64,000 nt of DNA from Acidobacteriota bacterium (lineage in GTDB: Bacteria; Acidobacteriota; Blastocatellia; RBC074): positions 372,001 to 436,000 of the forward strand of contig JADJLO010000038.1 in NCBI GenBank assembly GCA_016710075.1, given 5' to 3'. Every line of letters starts with the position of its first letter. Position 1 is the first letter of the stretch. The notes below the pieces were generated by a model. That model was not told the origin of the DNA and made no database searches. It saw nothing but the letters and a program-made list of their open reading frames with translations. Below are positions 46,021 to 53,273 of this stretch, piece by piece. The position numbers and the translations under genes were made by a program.

Positions 46021-47573
46021 CCCGGAGGTGTTCCGGAAACCATGACTCCCACTCGCGTCGGTGCAGACGCAAGAGTCTCGCCGCTGTCTGTGCGCACGGC
46101 GCTGAAAGCGAAGGTATTCCATGCGACATTCGTGTCTCCGACAGTCGCCAGAGGATTTCCATCGGCATTCTTATTGCCGAACGGAGCATCGTTCGGAGCG
46201 CTCATCGGCCACTCAAATCGCAGCATTCCGGCAGGCAGAAGAGTGTATGAACCGAAGTTGATCCTGTACGACTTGACCTTGGTCGGATCCAGTGGCAGCA
46301 CGGTGCTCCACTGGCCCGGATCCGTCTGAGGCACTCCGTCAGCCAGGGTCGTCATCACCTGGCAACCAGGAACGCTAACAACCAGATTGCGGCAGGGATT
46401 GGGATCCGTGCTGTAATAGACCTTCGTTCCCGGAGGGGCCGTCGATGTGTCGATCGGAGCCAGAAAGAACGGCTGCCAGGTCGTCCCTAGCGATATGCCT
46501 GTGCCCGCGCCGGAGTTGCCCGGAGGCGGATTGTTGAAAGGCAGAATATCGATGACATCGAGGTTGTTCGCCGAAACGTTGCCCTGGTTGAAGATCTCCA
46601 ATGCCCAGAATATGCTGCCGCCGCGGACGGTTTCAGCAACGAAGGTGGTGCCGCTCTGGAAGAAATCGGCGACCCCCGGACTGCCGTCGGCGAATGCGGG
46701 GTCAAAATTCAACTGCCCCTTGACACCTTTACGTGAGTCGAGCTGGAAGAAGGAGATGATCGAAACATCGGCCGGCCCCGAGACGCACCCGTTCGCCAGC
46801 GGATTGCCGTCGGTGATGGCGGGATCGGCGAGATAAGGCTGTGAGGGGTCGGATGGGGGTGCTACACAGAACCGCTTCGGATCCGAATCCGTCATGAACT
46901 GAGAAGCAGGATTCGAAACGTCAACGATCGCAGAATAATTGCGGTAATTTCCCGGGAGCGTACCCGGTTTGACGCGAGCATCGAACTGGATGGTCACGCT
47001 CTCACCCGGAGGCACGCTGCATGTTGTGCCGGCCCAGCTCCACTTGACCAGCGTCCTGCCGCTGTTGTAGTTCGGCGTCACGGTCGGAACCGTCGGCCCC
47101 GGCAGACAGCCAGCCGAAGCTCCACCGCTCTTTGTGACTGCGACGTTGCCGATATAATCGAGGTTGGCATCGATCAAATCGGCCACCACCGGCTCCTGAA
47201 TTGCAACACTGTTTGTCGCATTCGGCGGATTAACATCAATCTGATACCTGACGACCTGTCCAGGATATGTAGACGAACCCGAAACCACCGACTTCGTAGT
47301 GCGCGGATACGCTGTATCCAGATCCCTGACGATCTTCAGACAGGCTTGCGCATTGGCGTTCGGGATAGTGAACCCGGTCTTGTTGGTGATCAGCGTCGCC
47401 GTATTGCAGAAATCATTCTTCGGAAGCGTGTACAATCCGCCTCCGCCATGCGCCGGATTGATGATCGTTCCGGTCAACACGATGCCGTTCGAAGCGCCGG
47501 GCGCCACATTCGTGAACGTATACTCCACCCGCGAAACGTAACCTGACTCCCAGTCCCGGGAAATTCGTCCCAT
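44946..47573 (-). CDS. Giant protein B, N-central fragment
   Basis: 875 codons. DUF11-like and other beta domains in the first about 500 residues (VAPGASNGIVLTG, YPRTTKSVVSGSSTYPG, DSRKGVKGQLNF). These are followed by the first SdrD units (GNYVWQDVNKNGIQDEP, IGNTVWLDTNNDG). The tail after GKLVVTKDGEP is out of frame past the break near 45065. The upstream end joins the next frame near 47545. Confidence 0.7.
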   Translation of the reverse strand: MGRISRDWESGYVSRVEYTFTNVAPGASNGIVLTGTIINPAHGGGGLYTLPKNDFCNTATLITNKTGFTIPNANAQACLKIVRDLDTAYPRTTKSVVSGSSTYPGQVVRYQIDVNPPNATNSVAIQEPVVADLIDANLDYIGNVAVTKSGGASAGCLPGPTVPTVTPNYNSGRTLVKWSWAGTTCSVPPGESVTIQFDARVKPGTLPGNYRNYSAIVDVSNPASQFMTDSDPKRFCVAPPSDPSQPYLADPAITDGNPLANGCVSGPADVSIISFFQLDSRKGVKGQLNFDPAFADGSPGVADFFQSGTTFVAETVRGGSIFWALEIFNQGNVSANNLDVIDILPFNNPPPGNSGAGTGISLGTTWQPFFLAPIDTSTAPPGTKVYYSTDPNPCRNLVVSVPGCQVMTTLADGVPQTDPGQWSTVLPLDPTKVKSYRINFGSYTLLPAGMLRFEWPMSAPNDAPFGNKNADGNPLATVGDTNVAWNTFAFSAVRTDSGETLASAPTRVGVMVSGTPPGLNSFGNYVWQDVNKNGIQDEPATAGINNVRVELWKDDDGLPGGTQTLFGVQLTMNDSLGNPGYYKFPALPDGYYFAKFYPPASIPTGSPNDAPMSTDVNDSDGVLTGPIYQSPIVPIDPAGTNPASIDWVDTDQGFYTDWVSIGNTVWLDTNNDGLISSGEAPKPGILVELFFDANNDGIISDSSDVGGVNEFIPVARQLTNSGGHYLFTQKTDQQGNPLGLPLVPSNYYVGVSPFNFNPAGAPVTIGGQPFTAGQLLGYASSLTSVTNGGVVTDDPAAPQTDTDADNGDDGSRQGVGAPFYVGGVLSGKLVVTKDGEPDRRNDAARRHDRRSDIRVTIIPLTGHCLACRATTTTAT

Positions 47574-48525
47574 TGACCGCGACGCTGGCGCCGAGCGCCA
47601 CTAGCGGTACCGGAATCCAGGTATTGATGCCGTTCAACTGGAATCGCCCCGAAACGGCAGATCCGGTATTGACCGATGTCAGATTCAATTCGTTTGGAAT
47701 CGGATCGTCGATCACCTGGCTGTCGAGCGTTACGTTGCCGTTGTTGCTGATCGAGACATTGAAATTCACTCCGCCACCGACGTTCTGGTCGGGCGATCCG
47801 GTATCGGAACTCGCAGCGCTCTTGCTGATCGTCCCCGACGGATTAGGCGCCGAAAAACCATGCCCGATCGGACCGACATTGAAATTCCTGGGTGTCCCGT
47901 CGATCAACGTCCCATTGACTGTCGCCGAATTCGTGACATTGCTTATCTTGGGGGCATCGCCGTATATCGCTGATGGATAGCGGACATTGATATTTAACCC
48001 CTGGCAACTGCCTGCAACCGTGGCAATGTTCCATGTCAGGGTCGTCGTGCCGTCCATATTGACGACCGCCGTCGCTGCCGGGCTTGAATTCAAATAGATC
48101 ATGCCCTGGTCGGTGCGCAGAGTATCGGTCACAGTCACGTTCTGTAACCCCAAAACCCCGATCGTGCCTGATGTATTGTTGCAGACATCGATTCTGTATG
48201 TCGTCGTCTCATCGAGCACCGCTCCGCCAACAAGGCTCTTCGAGGCGCTGGCTTTATCTGTCGCAACTGAAGTCGTCGTTATCGTGTTGCTATCGACAGA
48301 GATCGGATAGTTCGGCGCGCAACTCTGATTGGCAAAGGTGCAGACCTCGATCATTGCTGTGTTGGGCGAACTCACGCCGTTCGGCGTCACGAGCGGTCTG
48401 TACCTGACCTGAATATCGAGCACACCGGTCGATCCGGCAGGCACAGTTGGAACAAACTGGGCTATCACCGCCGCCAGCGCCCGTAATGCTCTGAACCGGC
48501 GCGACAACGCCAGGCAGCGAGACAA
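47413..48525 (-). CDS. Giant protein B, N-proximal fragment
   Basis: 370 codons, of which about 47545-48470 is coding. It contains AVIAQFVPTVPAGSTGVLDI, a DUF11-like unit (ASKSLVGGAVLDETTTYRID) and NPSGTISKSAASSDTG. The first about 18 codons are out of frame upstream of the break near 48470. Confidence 0.68.
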   Translation of the reverse strand: MSRCLALSRRFRALRALAAVIAQFVPTVPAGSTGVLDIQVRYRPLVTPNGVSSPNTAMIEVCTFANQSCAPNYPISVDSNTITTTSVATDKASASKSLVGGAVLDETTTYRIDVCNNTSGTIGVLGLQNVTVTDTLRTDQGMIYLNSSPAATAVVNMDGTTTLTWNIATVAGSCQGLNINVRYPSAIYGDAPKISNVTNSATVNGTLIDGTPRNFNVGPIGHGFSAPNPSGTISKSAASSDTGSPDQNVGGGVNFNVSISNNGNVTLDSQVIDDPIPNELNLTSVNTGSAVSGRFQLNGINTWIPVPLVALGASVAVNGTNFPGLGVRLRFAGGVYVHECGARRFERHRVDRNDHQSGAWRRRIVHASEE

Positions 48526-48934
48526 ACTCGATGCCTGGCGGCAGGGTGTCGGTGATCCTCATGTTGTAGCAGTCATCCTGCGGAGAAATCGAACCGGCGC
48601 AACGCCACGTCAGTCGATAAGTGAAGGTCTGTCCTGTCGGGATCGCCGTCGGCGAGGCGGGCACAAGCGTCTTGGTCAGCCCCGGATTCGGATCGAAGAA
48701 GTATGTGTTGCCGTAAGCTCTGCCGGCTGTAACAAAGTTGAGCAACCTTTTGCCCGATGTATCCATCAGAGTCTGCGCAACCGGCTTCCAGCCGTATGCT
48801 TTGACCGCAGGCATGAATGAAGTCGCCTTCGATGCAATCATAAAAAGCATCAGCAAGGTCAACGAAAGAGCTATTACAGATGGCCTGATCAATTTGATGA
48901 TTGATTTGAACAGAGGTGTGTGTGAGGGATTCAT
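48290..48934 (-). CDS. Giant protein B, N-terminal fragment with export signal
   Basis: The true N-terminus. AAGGAG lies 7 nt upstream of the ATG. MNPSHTPLFKSIIKLIRP leads into a hydrophobic segment (SVIALSLTLLMLFMIAS). A first beta domain follows (GLTKTLVPASPTAIPTGQTF, MRITDTLPPGIEFV). The coding part ends near 48470 (APVQSITGAGG), and the protein continues in the next frame as VIAQFVPTVPAG. Confidence 0.75.
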   Translation of the reverse strand: MNPSHTPLFKSIIKLIRPSVIALSLTLLMLFMIASKATSFMPAVKAYGWKPVAQTLMDTSGKRLLNFVTAGRAYGNTYFFDPNPGLTKTLVPASPTAIPTGQTFTYRLTWRCAGSISPQDDCYNMRITDTLPPGIEFVSLPGVVAPVQSITGAGGGDSPVCSNCACRIDRCARYSGQVQTARDAERREFAQHSNDRGLHLCQSELRAELSDLCR

Positions 48935-49474
48935 GACATACTCCTTGGCCCCGACAATAATTTATCAGACCACCAGCAGACTGATGACCTGAGGTCAGAG
49001 CTTCTTTTTTGTTAACTATGGACTAAACCGGCCCGTAAGATTCGATGAGGAGCCGGAAAGTTCGCACTTGAAATATTGACCGTTGATTCGAAGAGGTTCG
49101 GCTGAGCCAGGGAATGCCTGTGAAAGCTTCGCACGTTGCACTCAGCCCGCACCTGTGCAACAAATCCTTTATTACACCAATAAATAATAACTTTGCCCGC
49201 GCCTGCTAAAACCGGCTTCGGGACTTGATGTGTGTTTATCGATAAACAGAAAATATCTGTAAAAAGCCGATCAGCGAATGTGAGTGTTTATCGCTCAAGG
49301 CTTGATACTTCGTTTATCTTGACCCAGTGAGATTCTGAACAAAGTTTATTCGCGACTGGCTTTATCTCATGCCCTGACAAATGGGGGTATCGGGAAAACA
49401 GGTATTTATGCTTCCAGCAATTAACCGCATGCCATGAGGGAAATCCCTGTCAGATGGGTGAGTGTAAAAGCAGA
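48935..49474. other. Intergenic region upstream of giant gene B
   Basis: No gene seen. It contains a perfect 14-bp palindrome, GTTTATCGATAAAC, at 49234-49247. Two further GTTTATC half-sites follow within about 80 bp (near 49285 and 49312). It should hold the promoter of giant gene B. The palindrome is a reasonable candidate operator, but nothing ties it to a particular regulator. Confidence 0.45.
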
Positions 49475-49509
49475 AAATGGAGCGCAGGCGCCATGCCTGT
49501 GCTCCATTT
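49475..49509 (-). terminator. Hairpin terminator of the kinase-regulator operon, REP-like
   Basis: Arms AAATGGAGC / GCTCCATTT with an inner CAGGC / GCCTG stem. On the minus strand it is followed by a T-rich stretch, about 40 bp past the response-regulator stop. The inner words (GAGCGCAGGCG) are shared with the inverted repeat at 60701-60812, so it may be a captured REP element acting as terminator. Confidence 0.6.
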
Positions 49510-49547
49510 AATTGGTCAACTATATCAGCAGATAACGATGAAGATAA

Positions 49548-50201
49548 CTATGAATCTTCGAGCCAGCCCTGGTGGAAGGCATATCGCACAATATCTGACT
49601 TCTTCTGAAAGCCGAGTTTTTCCTGTGCGCGGGCCTTGTAATGCTCTATGGTCTTGACGCTGAGAAGCAACTGCTCTGCGATTTCTTTATTTCCATACCC
49701 TCTGGCGGTTAGCTGCAGGACCTCTGTTTCGCGCTCGCTCAATTTAGCGGTGATTTCATCCGGAGCGGCGGGCTGGCGGTTGAATAAGTGCCCCACGAGC
49801 TGTTCAGCCAGTGAAGGCTCGACGTAGAAGCCTCCGGAAGAAACTTTGCGGATGGCATCGACCAGCGCCTTCGATCCGGATGTCTTGCTGACATATCCTG
49901 AAGCCCCGGCCTGCATCAATTGATTCAATGAACTCAATTCACAGTGGCGGGAAAGAATGATTATTCGCACAGATGGAAAGGCCCTTTTGATTTTAAGTGT
50001 CGCCTGTGCGCCTCCAAGAGTCGGCATGGACAGATCCATTAAGACGATATCGGTCGGGCAATCTTTCAGGAGGCCCAGAGCCTCCTGCCCGTCACCGGCT
50101 TGTCCGACGACCTGCCAGCCTGTCTGCTGCTTCAATATTATCGACAGTCCTTCCAGGAAAACCGGGTGGTCATCGACAAGAAATATCCTCAAATTCGGCA
50201 T
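49548..50201 (-). CDS. NarL/FixJ-type response regulator
   Basis: 217 residues. Receiver domain (about 1-120) with acidic pair DD at 10-11, phospho-acceptor Asp56 in IVLMDLSMP and the Lys of VSKTSGSKA. A LuxR-type helix-turn-helix follows at about 148-210 (LSERETEVLQLTARGYGNKE, LLLSVKTIEHYKARAQEKLG). It is a DNA-binding transcription factor activated by phosphorylation. It sits 17 nt downstream of a HisKA_3 kinase and is its likely partner. The next genes on the same strand are the giants B and A, which makes them candidate targets; this is inferred from position only. Confidence 0.9.
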   Translation of the reverse strand: MPNLRIFLVDDHPVFLEGLSIILKQQTGWQVVGQAGDGQEALGLLKDCPTDIVLMDLSMPTLGGAQATLKIKRAFPSVRIIILSRHCELSSLNQLMQAGASGYVSKTSGSKALVDAIRKVSSGGFYVEPSLAEQLVGHLFNRQPAAPDEITAKLSERETEVLQLTARGYGNKEIAEQLLLSVKTIEHYKARAQEKLGFQKKSDIVRYAFHQGWLEDS

Positions 50202-50218
50202 GTCATCTCCGATAATAT

Positions 50219-50928
50219 CTATTTCACGGGAATCGGAATGATCACGCTGACCACAGATCCCATTCCGGTTATGGATTCGACGCTTAATGATCCGCCGGCA
50301 GCCTCAACCCTCTCCCGCATGCCGATAAGACCCAGATGATGCTCCTCCTTTGAAAAAGGCCGGATTTTTTGACGTCAAACCCGCACCCGTCATCTTCAAC
50401 GACCAGGGTTACCCGGCTACCGGTGATTTGCAGATATACGCCAACCCGACTTGCACCAGCGTGTTTCATGATATTTGTCAGAGTCTCCTGCATGACTCTG
50501 TAGAGGGCATTCTTGATATCATAATCAAGTAAGTCGTCATCGGAACCGCTGAAAATCATCTTGACAGGGATACCGCTGCGCTGCTCCCATTCCCTGATAA
50601 AGGAGCTCATGATCTGCTTCAATCCTTCGTCTTCCACTGGGGATCTCAGTGAGTTGGTGAAATAACCGACTTCCTTGTCCAACTTATCGACAATGGAGAA
50701 CAGATGAGCCAGTCTGCCGGCCTCCGTTGCATTCGTGGGCAGGGATGACAGGATGGATTCAAGTCCGAATCGGATGGTTGAGACATACTGGCCGAGTTCG
50801 TCGTGCAGCTCTCTGGAAATCCGCTGCCGCTCATACTCCTGAGCTGCCACTATCAGTTTTTTTATCTTCTCATTTCCACTCGCTGTATTTGACCTTACAT
50901 AGGCTTCTTTATTTCCACTTGTAATCAT
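50219..50928 (-). CDS. NarX/DesK-type sensor histidine kinase, frame break near 50355
   Basis: A soluble kinase with no transmembrane segment. The HisKA_3 dimerisation motif contains phospho-His42 in SRELHDELGQ. The HATPase domain has VMQETLTNIMKHAGA (N box) and VVEDDGCGFD (G1 box). The open frame stops at 50284 with a nonsense tail. In the neighbouring frame the domain ends normally (HHLGLIGMRERVEAAGGSLS, then GMGSVVSVIIP) and stops at 50219. The switch lies at a T-run (50349-50355), consistent with one missing base. Restored length is about 236 aa. It is the upstream gene of the regulator. The input domain is absent or minimal, so the signal is unknown. Confidence 0.85.
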
Positions 50929-51660
50929 GAGGGATGTCCATTCACTTCAATAATTTTCTTAGTCTAGTGATCCCCCCTGTACCTTATCTGTAAATCAATA
51001 CACAGGCCGGCAAAGGGTGAGGTGCAATGCTTTTCGAGTAACAACGTGATCAGATCAAAAGGCAGGGGAATGATCTAATGCCCTGATCATGCATGATGTC
51101 CCGAAGAGATGGCGATCAGTCCATACAGACACACTTCCACCTTTCGGGCCCAGTGAATATAAAAAAAAGGAGATATCGTCAAAAATAACTTCGTTTAATG
51201 GCAATCGAAGTTACATATATCGGTGGTTTTCTTAATTCCAAAAGGAGAATTTACCTGACTAAATTGTTAGTCGAAGTTCGCATATCTCTCGATAAATGTC
51301 CGTCGGTCAAAGTGGGGAGTCCAACAGACAATTATTGAATTAGTCAAAAACCAGCGGCAGTATAGATTGCTCTGGGTGTAAGGTCAACATTAATTTTAAT
51401 CTTTATCAGGGTTTTAATTACCGTTTCATCAGGAAAACAAGAATTTAATACCACAGGGAAATCACCCATTGTTTTTTATTCAGGTCTGAAGGGTTTTCCA
51501 GGGCAACATTTGATCTGTTCACTGCGTTCCGGAAATAGTTGTAACCAAAAAGGCATGAAACACGACTATTAGCATGTGAGCTGAGAGGATATTGACAGGA
51601 TGACTGTTAAATAAAGCTGATCGTGAGGCATCTTCCCGCGAATCAGATATTTACCCCTGA
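50929..51660. other. AT-rich divergent intergenic region (732 bp)
   Basis: Lies between the kinase operon (minus) and the ECF sigma operon (plus), so it must hold both promoters. I see no gene. There is a TTGACA at 51592-51597 about 65 bp before the sigma start, but no -10 at a normal distance. No clear repeat or riboswitch was recognised. Confidence 0.45.
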
Positions 51661-52293
51661 ATGAGCATAATGGCTGAGATAACGGAACCCGGCGGTGGTT
51701 TGGAACCGCAGGCTGAGGCTCCAAGAATAAGTGACAACGAGCTTGTTGCTGCCGCAAGGGCGGGCGATGAGGTGCCGTTTTCTCAGCTCTTCGAACGCCA
51801 CCGCGGATTGGTTTCGCGGCTGGCCTACAGGTTCTTTTCAAGACGGGAGCAGGTTGAAGAGATCAGTCAGGAGAGTTTTATCAAGGCCTACTTCGCGTTA
51901 GGCGACTATCACGGCGAGTATGAAAACTCTTTCGCCGCATGGCTGGCCAGAATCGCCGTCCGAAGCTGTTATGACGAGCTGCGCAGGAACAAGCGGCGAG
52001 GAGAGAGCAACATCGGCGATTTGAGCGAAGAGGAGGCCGCTTATCTCCACGAAAGGATGCGCGACCTCGGAACCTCAGGCAATGTCGAGGGCAATGCCAT
52101 CTCGCGCGACCTGGCCGGAAAACTGCTTGCGAAACTCAGGCCGGATGACAGGATGGTGCTGACCCTGCTCAAACAGGAAGAACTATCGATTGCTGAAATC
52201 GCCGGGGTTATGGGCTGGACGCCCGCAAAGGTCAAGATGCGATCTCACAGAGCTCAACACGGTTTGCGCAAGCTCTTGAAAAAATTCATTTGA
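51661..52293 (+). CDS. ECF-type RNA polymerase sigma factor
   Basis: 210 residues. Sigma region 2 (about 35-100) with FSQLFERHRGLVSRLAYRFF and EISQESFIKAYFAL. Region 4 (about 150-205) has the recognition helix-turn-helix ELSIAEIAGVMGWTPAKVKM. It matches the RpoE-like ECF group. An alternative ATG lies three codons downstream. The next gene, 29 nt on, encodes a membrane protein with the cytoplasmic-TM-periplasmic layout of an anti-sigma factor. A Spy-like periplasmic protein follows, so the operon probably responds to envelope stress. Target promoters are unknown. Confidence 0.9.
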   Translation: MSIMAEITEPGGGLEPQAEAPRISDNELVAAARAGDEVPFSQLFERHRGLVSRLAYRFFSRREQVEEISQESFIKAYFALGDYHGEYENSFAAWLARIAVRSCYDELRRNKRRGESNIGDLSEEEAAYLHERMRDLGTSGNVEGNAISRDLAGKLLAKLRPDDRMVLTLLKQEELSIAEIAGVMGWTPAKVKMRSHRAQHGLRKLLKKFI

Positions 52294-52322
52294 TTTATTG
52301 ATTTACGATTAAGGAGAGAACG

Positions 52323-52760
52323 ATGTGGAAATTCAATCAACCCCACATTGAAAATGACAAGCTGGATAAGTTCGGAGATGAACTGCTCAGGGCTCTGGAC
52401 GCCAGCGATGCCGAGATAAGTACAGCCGCGACTTCACCGTTTCTGTTCAGAAGGATTCGCGTGAGGATAGAGGCAGAGACACGCCGTCGCACAGAGGAAC
52501 GGTCTCAATGGCTTTCATTTGTCATGCAGACGAGGAAGGCGATTCCGGTTCTGGCTTTGCTGGCCATCTTTGCACTCGGCACGCTTTTTTATCTGCCGGC
52601 ATCTGTTTCAAATTCGCCCGCTCATTCCCCTGCGGACCAGCAGCAGATAACGATGGGCGGCATGCTGCCGTTTTCGCAGGATGAAATAGTCGCATCGGTC
52701 AACGGGTGGGAGGGTGACAGGCCCGAGATGCGCCCCGAGATGCGCAAGGAGCAGCGATGA
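52323..52760 (+). CDS. Single-pass membrane protein, probable anti-sigma factor
   Basis: 145 residues with AAGGAG 8 nt before the ATG. A charged cytoplasmic half (about 1-75) precedes one transmembrane helix (AIPVLALLAIFALGTLFYLP, about 80-99) and a short periplasmic tail. There is no HxxxCxxC zinc anti-sigma motif. The anti-sigma call rests on position after the ECF sigma gene and on topology. Its stop overlaps the next start by 4 nt (ATGA), so translation is probably coupled. Confidence 0.65.
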   Translation: MWKFNQPHIENDKLDKFGDELLRALDASDAEISTAATSPFLFRRIRVRIEAETRRRTEERSQWLSFVMQTRKAIPVLALLAIFALGTLFYLPASVSNSPAHSPADQQQITMGGMLPFSQDEIVASVNGWEGDRPEMRPEMRKEQR

Positions 52761-53149
52761 ACCCTCAGGGAAGAGTGAAATATCAGGTCTGGCTGATGAT
52801 CGCGGTGGTCTTTATCCTCGGCGGAGTGACGGGAGCATCGCTCGATCGTCTCTACATGCTCAAGAACAAACCTCAGGCCGCCGCCGGCCCCAATCGCTGG
52901 CGCCAGGCCATGATGGACGACATGAAGAAAGAGATGAATCTGACTGACGATCAGGTGACTCAGATCCGTAGCGTCTACGACCAGATGCGCAAGGAATTCC
53001 AGCCAAAACAGTTCGCCGAATGCCCGGCGGTCAAAGAGATGCGCGAGCGCACCCGCTCAAAGATATTCGAAGTTCTCTCGCCCGAACAGCAGAAACTCTA
53101 CGACGAATTCACAGCCAAACGCGAGGCCGACCGCGGCAGGCACAGGTAA
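52757..53149 (+). CDS. Spy/CpxP-like periplasmic stress protein, membrane-anchored
   Basis: 130 residues. An N-terminal anchor (WLMIAVVFILGGVTGASLD) is followed by a helical periplasmic part. The LTDDQVTQIRSVYDQM and LSPEQQKLYDEF segments are the LTxxQ-type repeats of the Spy/CpxP/ZraP family, whose members are periplasmic chaperones or metal sensors. One Cys lies in AECPAVKE. It is the third gene of the sigma operon and a likely sensor or modulator. The 3' end is followed directly by a long hairpin repeat. Confidence 0.75.
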   Translation: MNPQGRVKYQVWLMIAVVFILGGVTGASLDRLYMLKNKPQAAAGPNRWRQAMMDDMKKEMNLTDDQVTQIRSVYDQMRKEFQPKQFAECPAVKEMRERTRSKIFEVLSPEQQKLYDEFTAKREADRGRHR

Positions 53150-53273
53150 GAGAGAGTTTAAAGTTCAAAGTTCAAAGTTTAAAGTTTAAAGAAGAGTCGT
53201 CAAATCCCAACCGGCATCCAACGACTCTTCTTTAAACTTTAAACCTTGAACTTTAAACTCTCCTCAGTACCCC
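53150..53273. repeat. TTTAAAG/TTCAAAG-word inverted repeat between convergent genes
   Basis: The left arm (53153-53200) is built from GTTTAAAGTTCAAAGTT-type words followed by GAAGAGTCGT. The right arm (53221-53272) is its near-complete reverse complement. The loop is 20 nt. The hairpin begins right after the stop of the Spy-like gene and ends at the corrected stop of the M14 peptidase, so it fills the gap exactly. A bidirectional terminator role is inferred. The same words recur at 60275-60309 and 60883-60912. Confidence 0.8.

Larger units (their letters stand above)
31342..48934 (-). other. Giant gene B: exported SdrD/Cna-B plus DUF11 repeat protein, about 5,860 codons, interrupted by frame breaks
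   Basis: Reconstructed from eight minus-strand frames. The ATG at 48932-48934 follows AAGGAG. Order of parts: a signal/anchor segment (about residues 17-35); N-terminal DUF11-like and beta domains (to about 46.1 kb); about 11 SdrD-type Cna-B units (46.0-40.0 kb); about 18 DUF11 units (40.0-32.3 kb); and the same C-terminal domain as giant A. Cna-B units carry acidic DxNxDG loops like the calcium-binding B repeats of SdrD. The protein is most likely a long surface stalk or adhesin. Breaks are near 31580, 31745, 34080, 44697, 45010, 45065, 47545 and 48470. Each is a one- or two-base change with the homologous protein continuing in another frame. Confidence 0.8.

Noticed and set aside
12702..48934. 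CRISPR array or tandem satellite
   Set aside because: The periodicity is coding (about 350-bp domains and 1.1-1.6 kb blocks) with degenerate copies; no short exact repeats with unique spacers.
51592..51614. Sigma-70 promoter before the ECF gene
   Set aside because: TTGACA is present but no -10 lies at 15-19 bp; spacing to the nearest TAAATA is about 10 bp.
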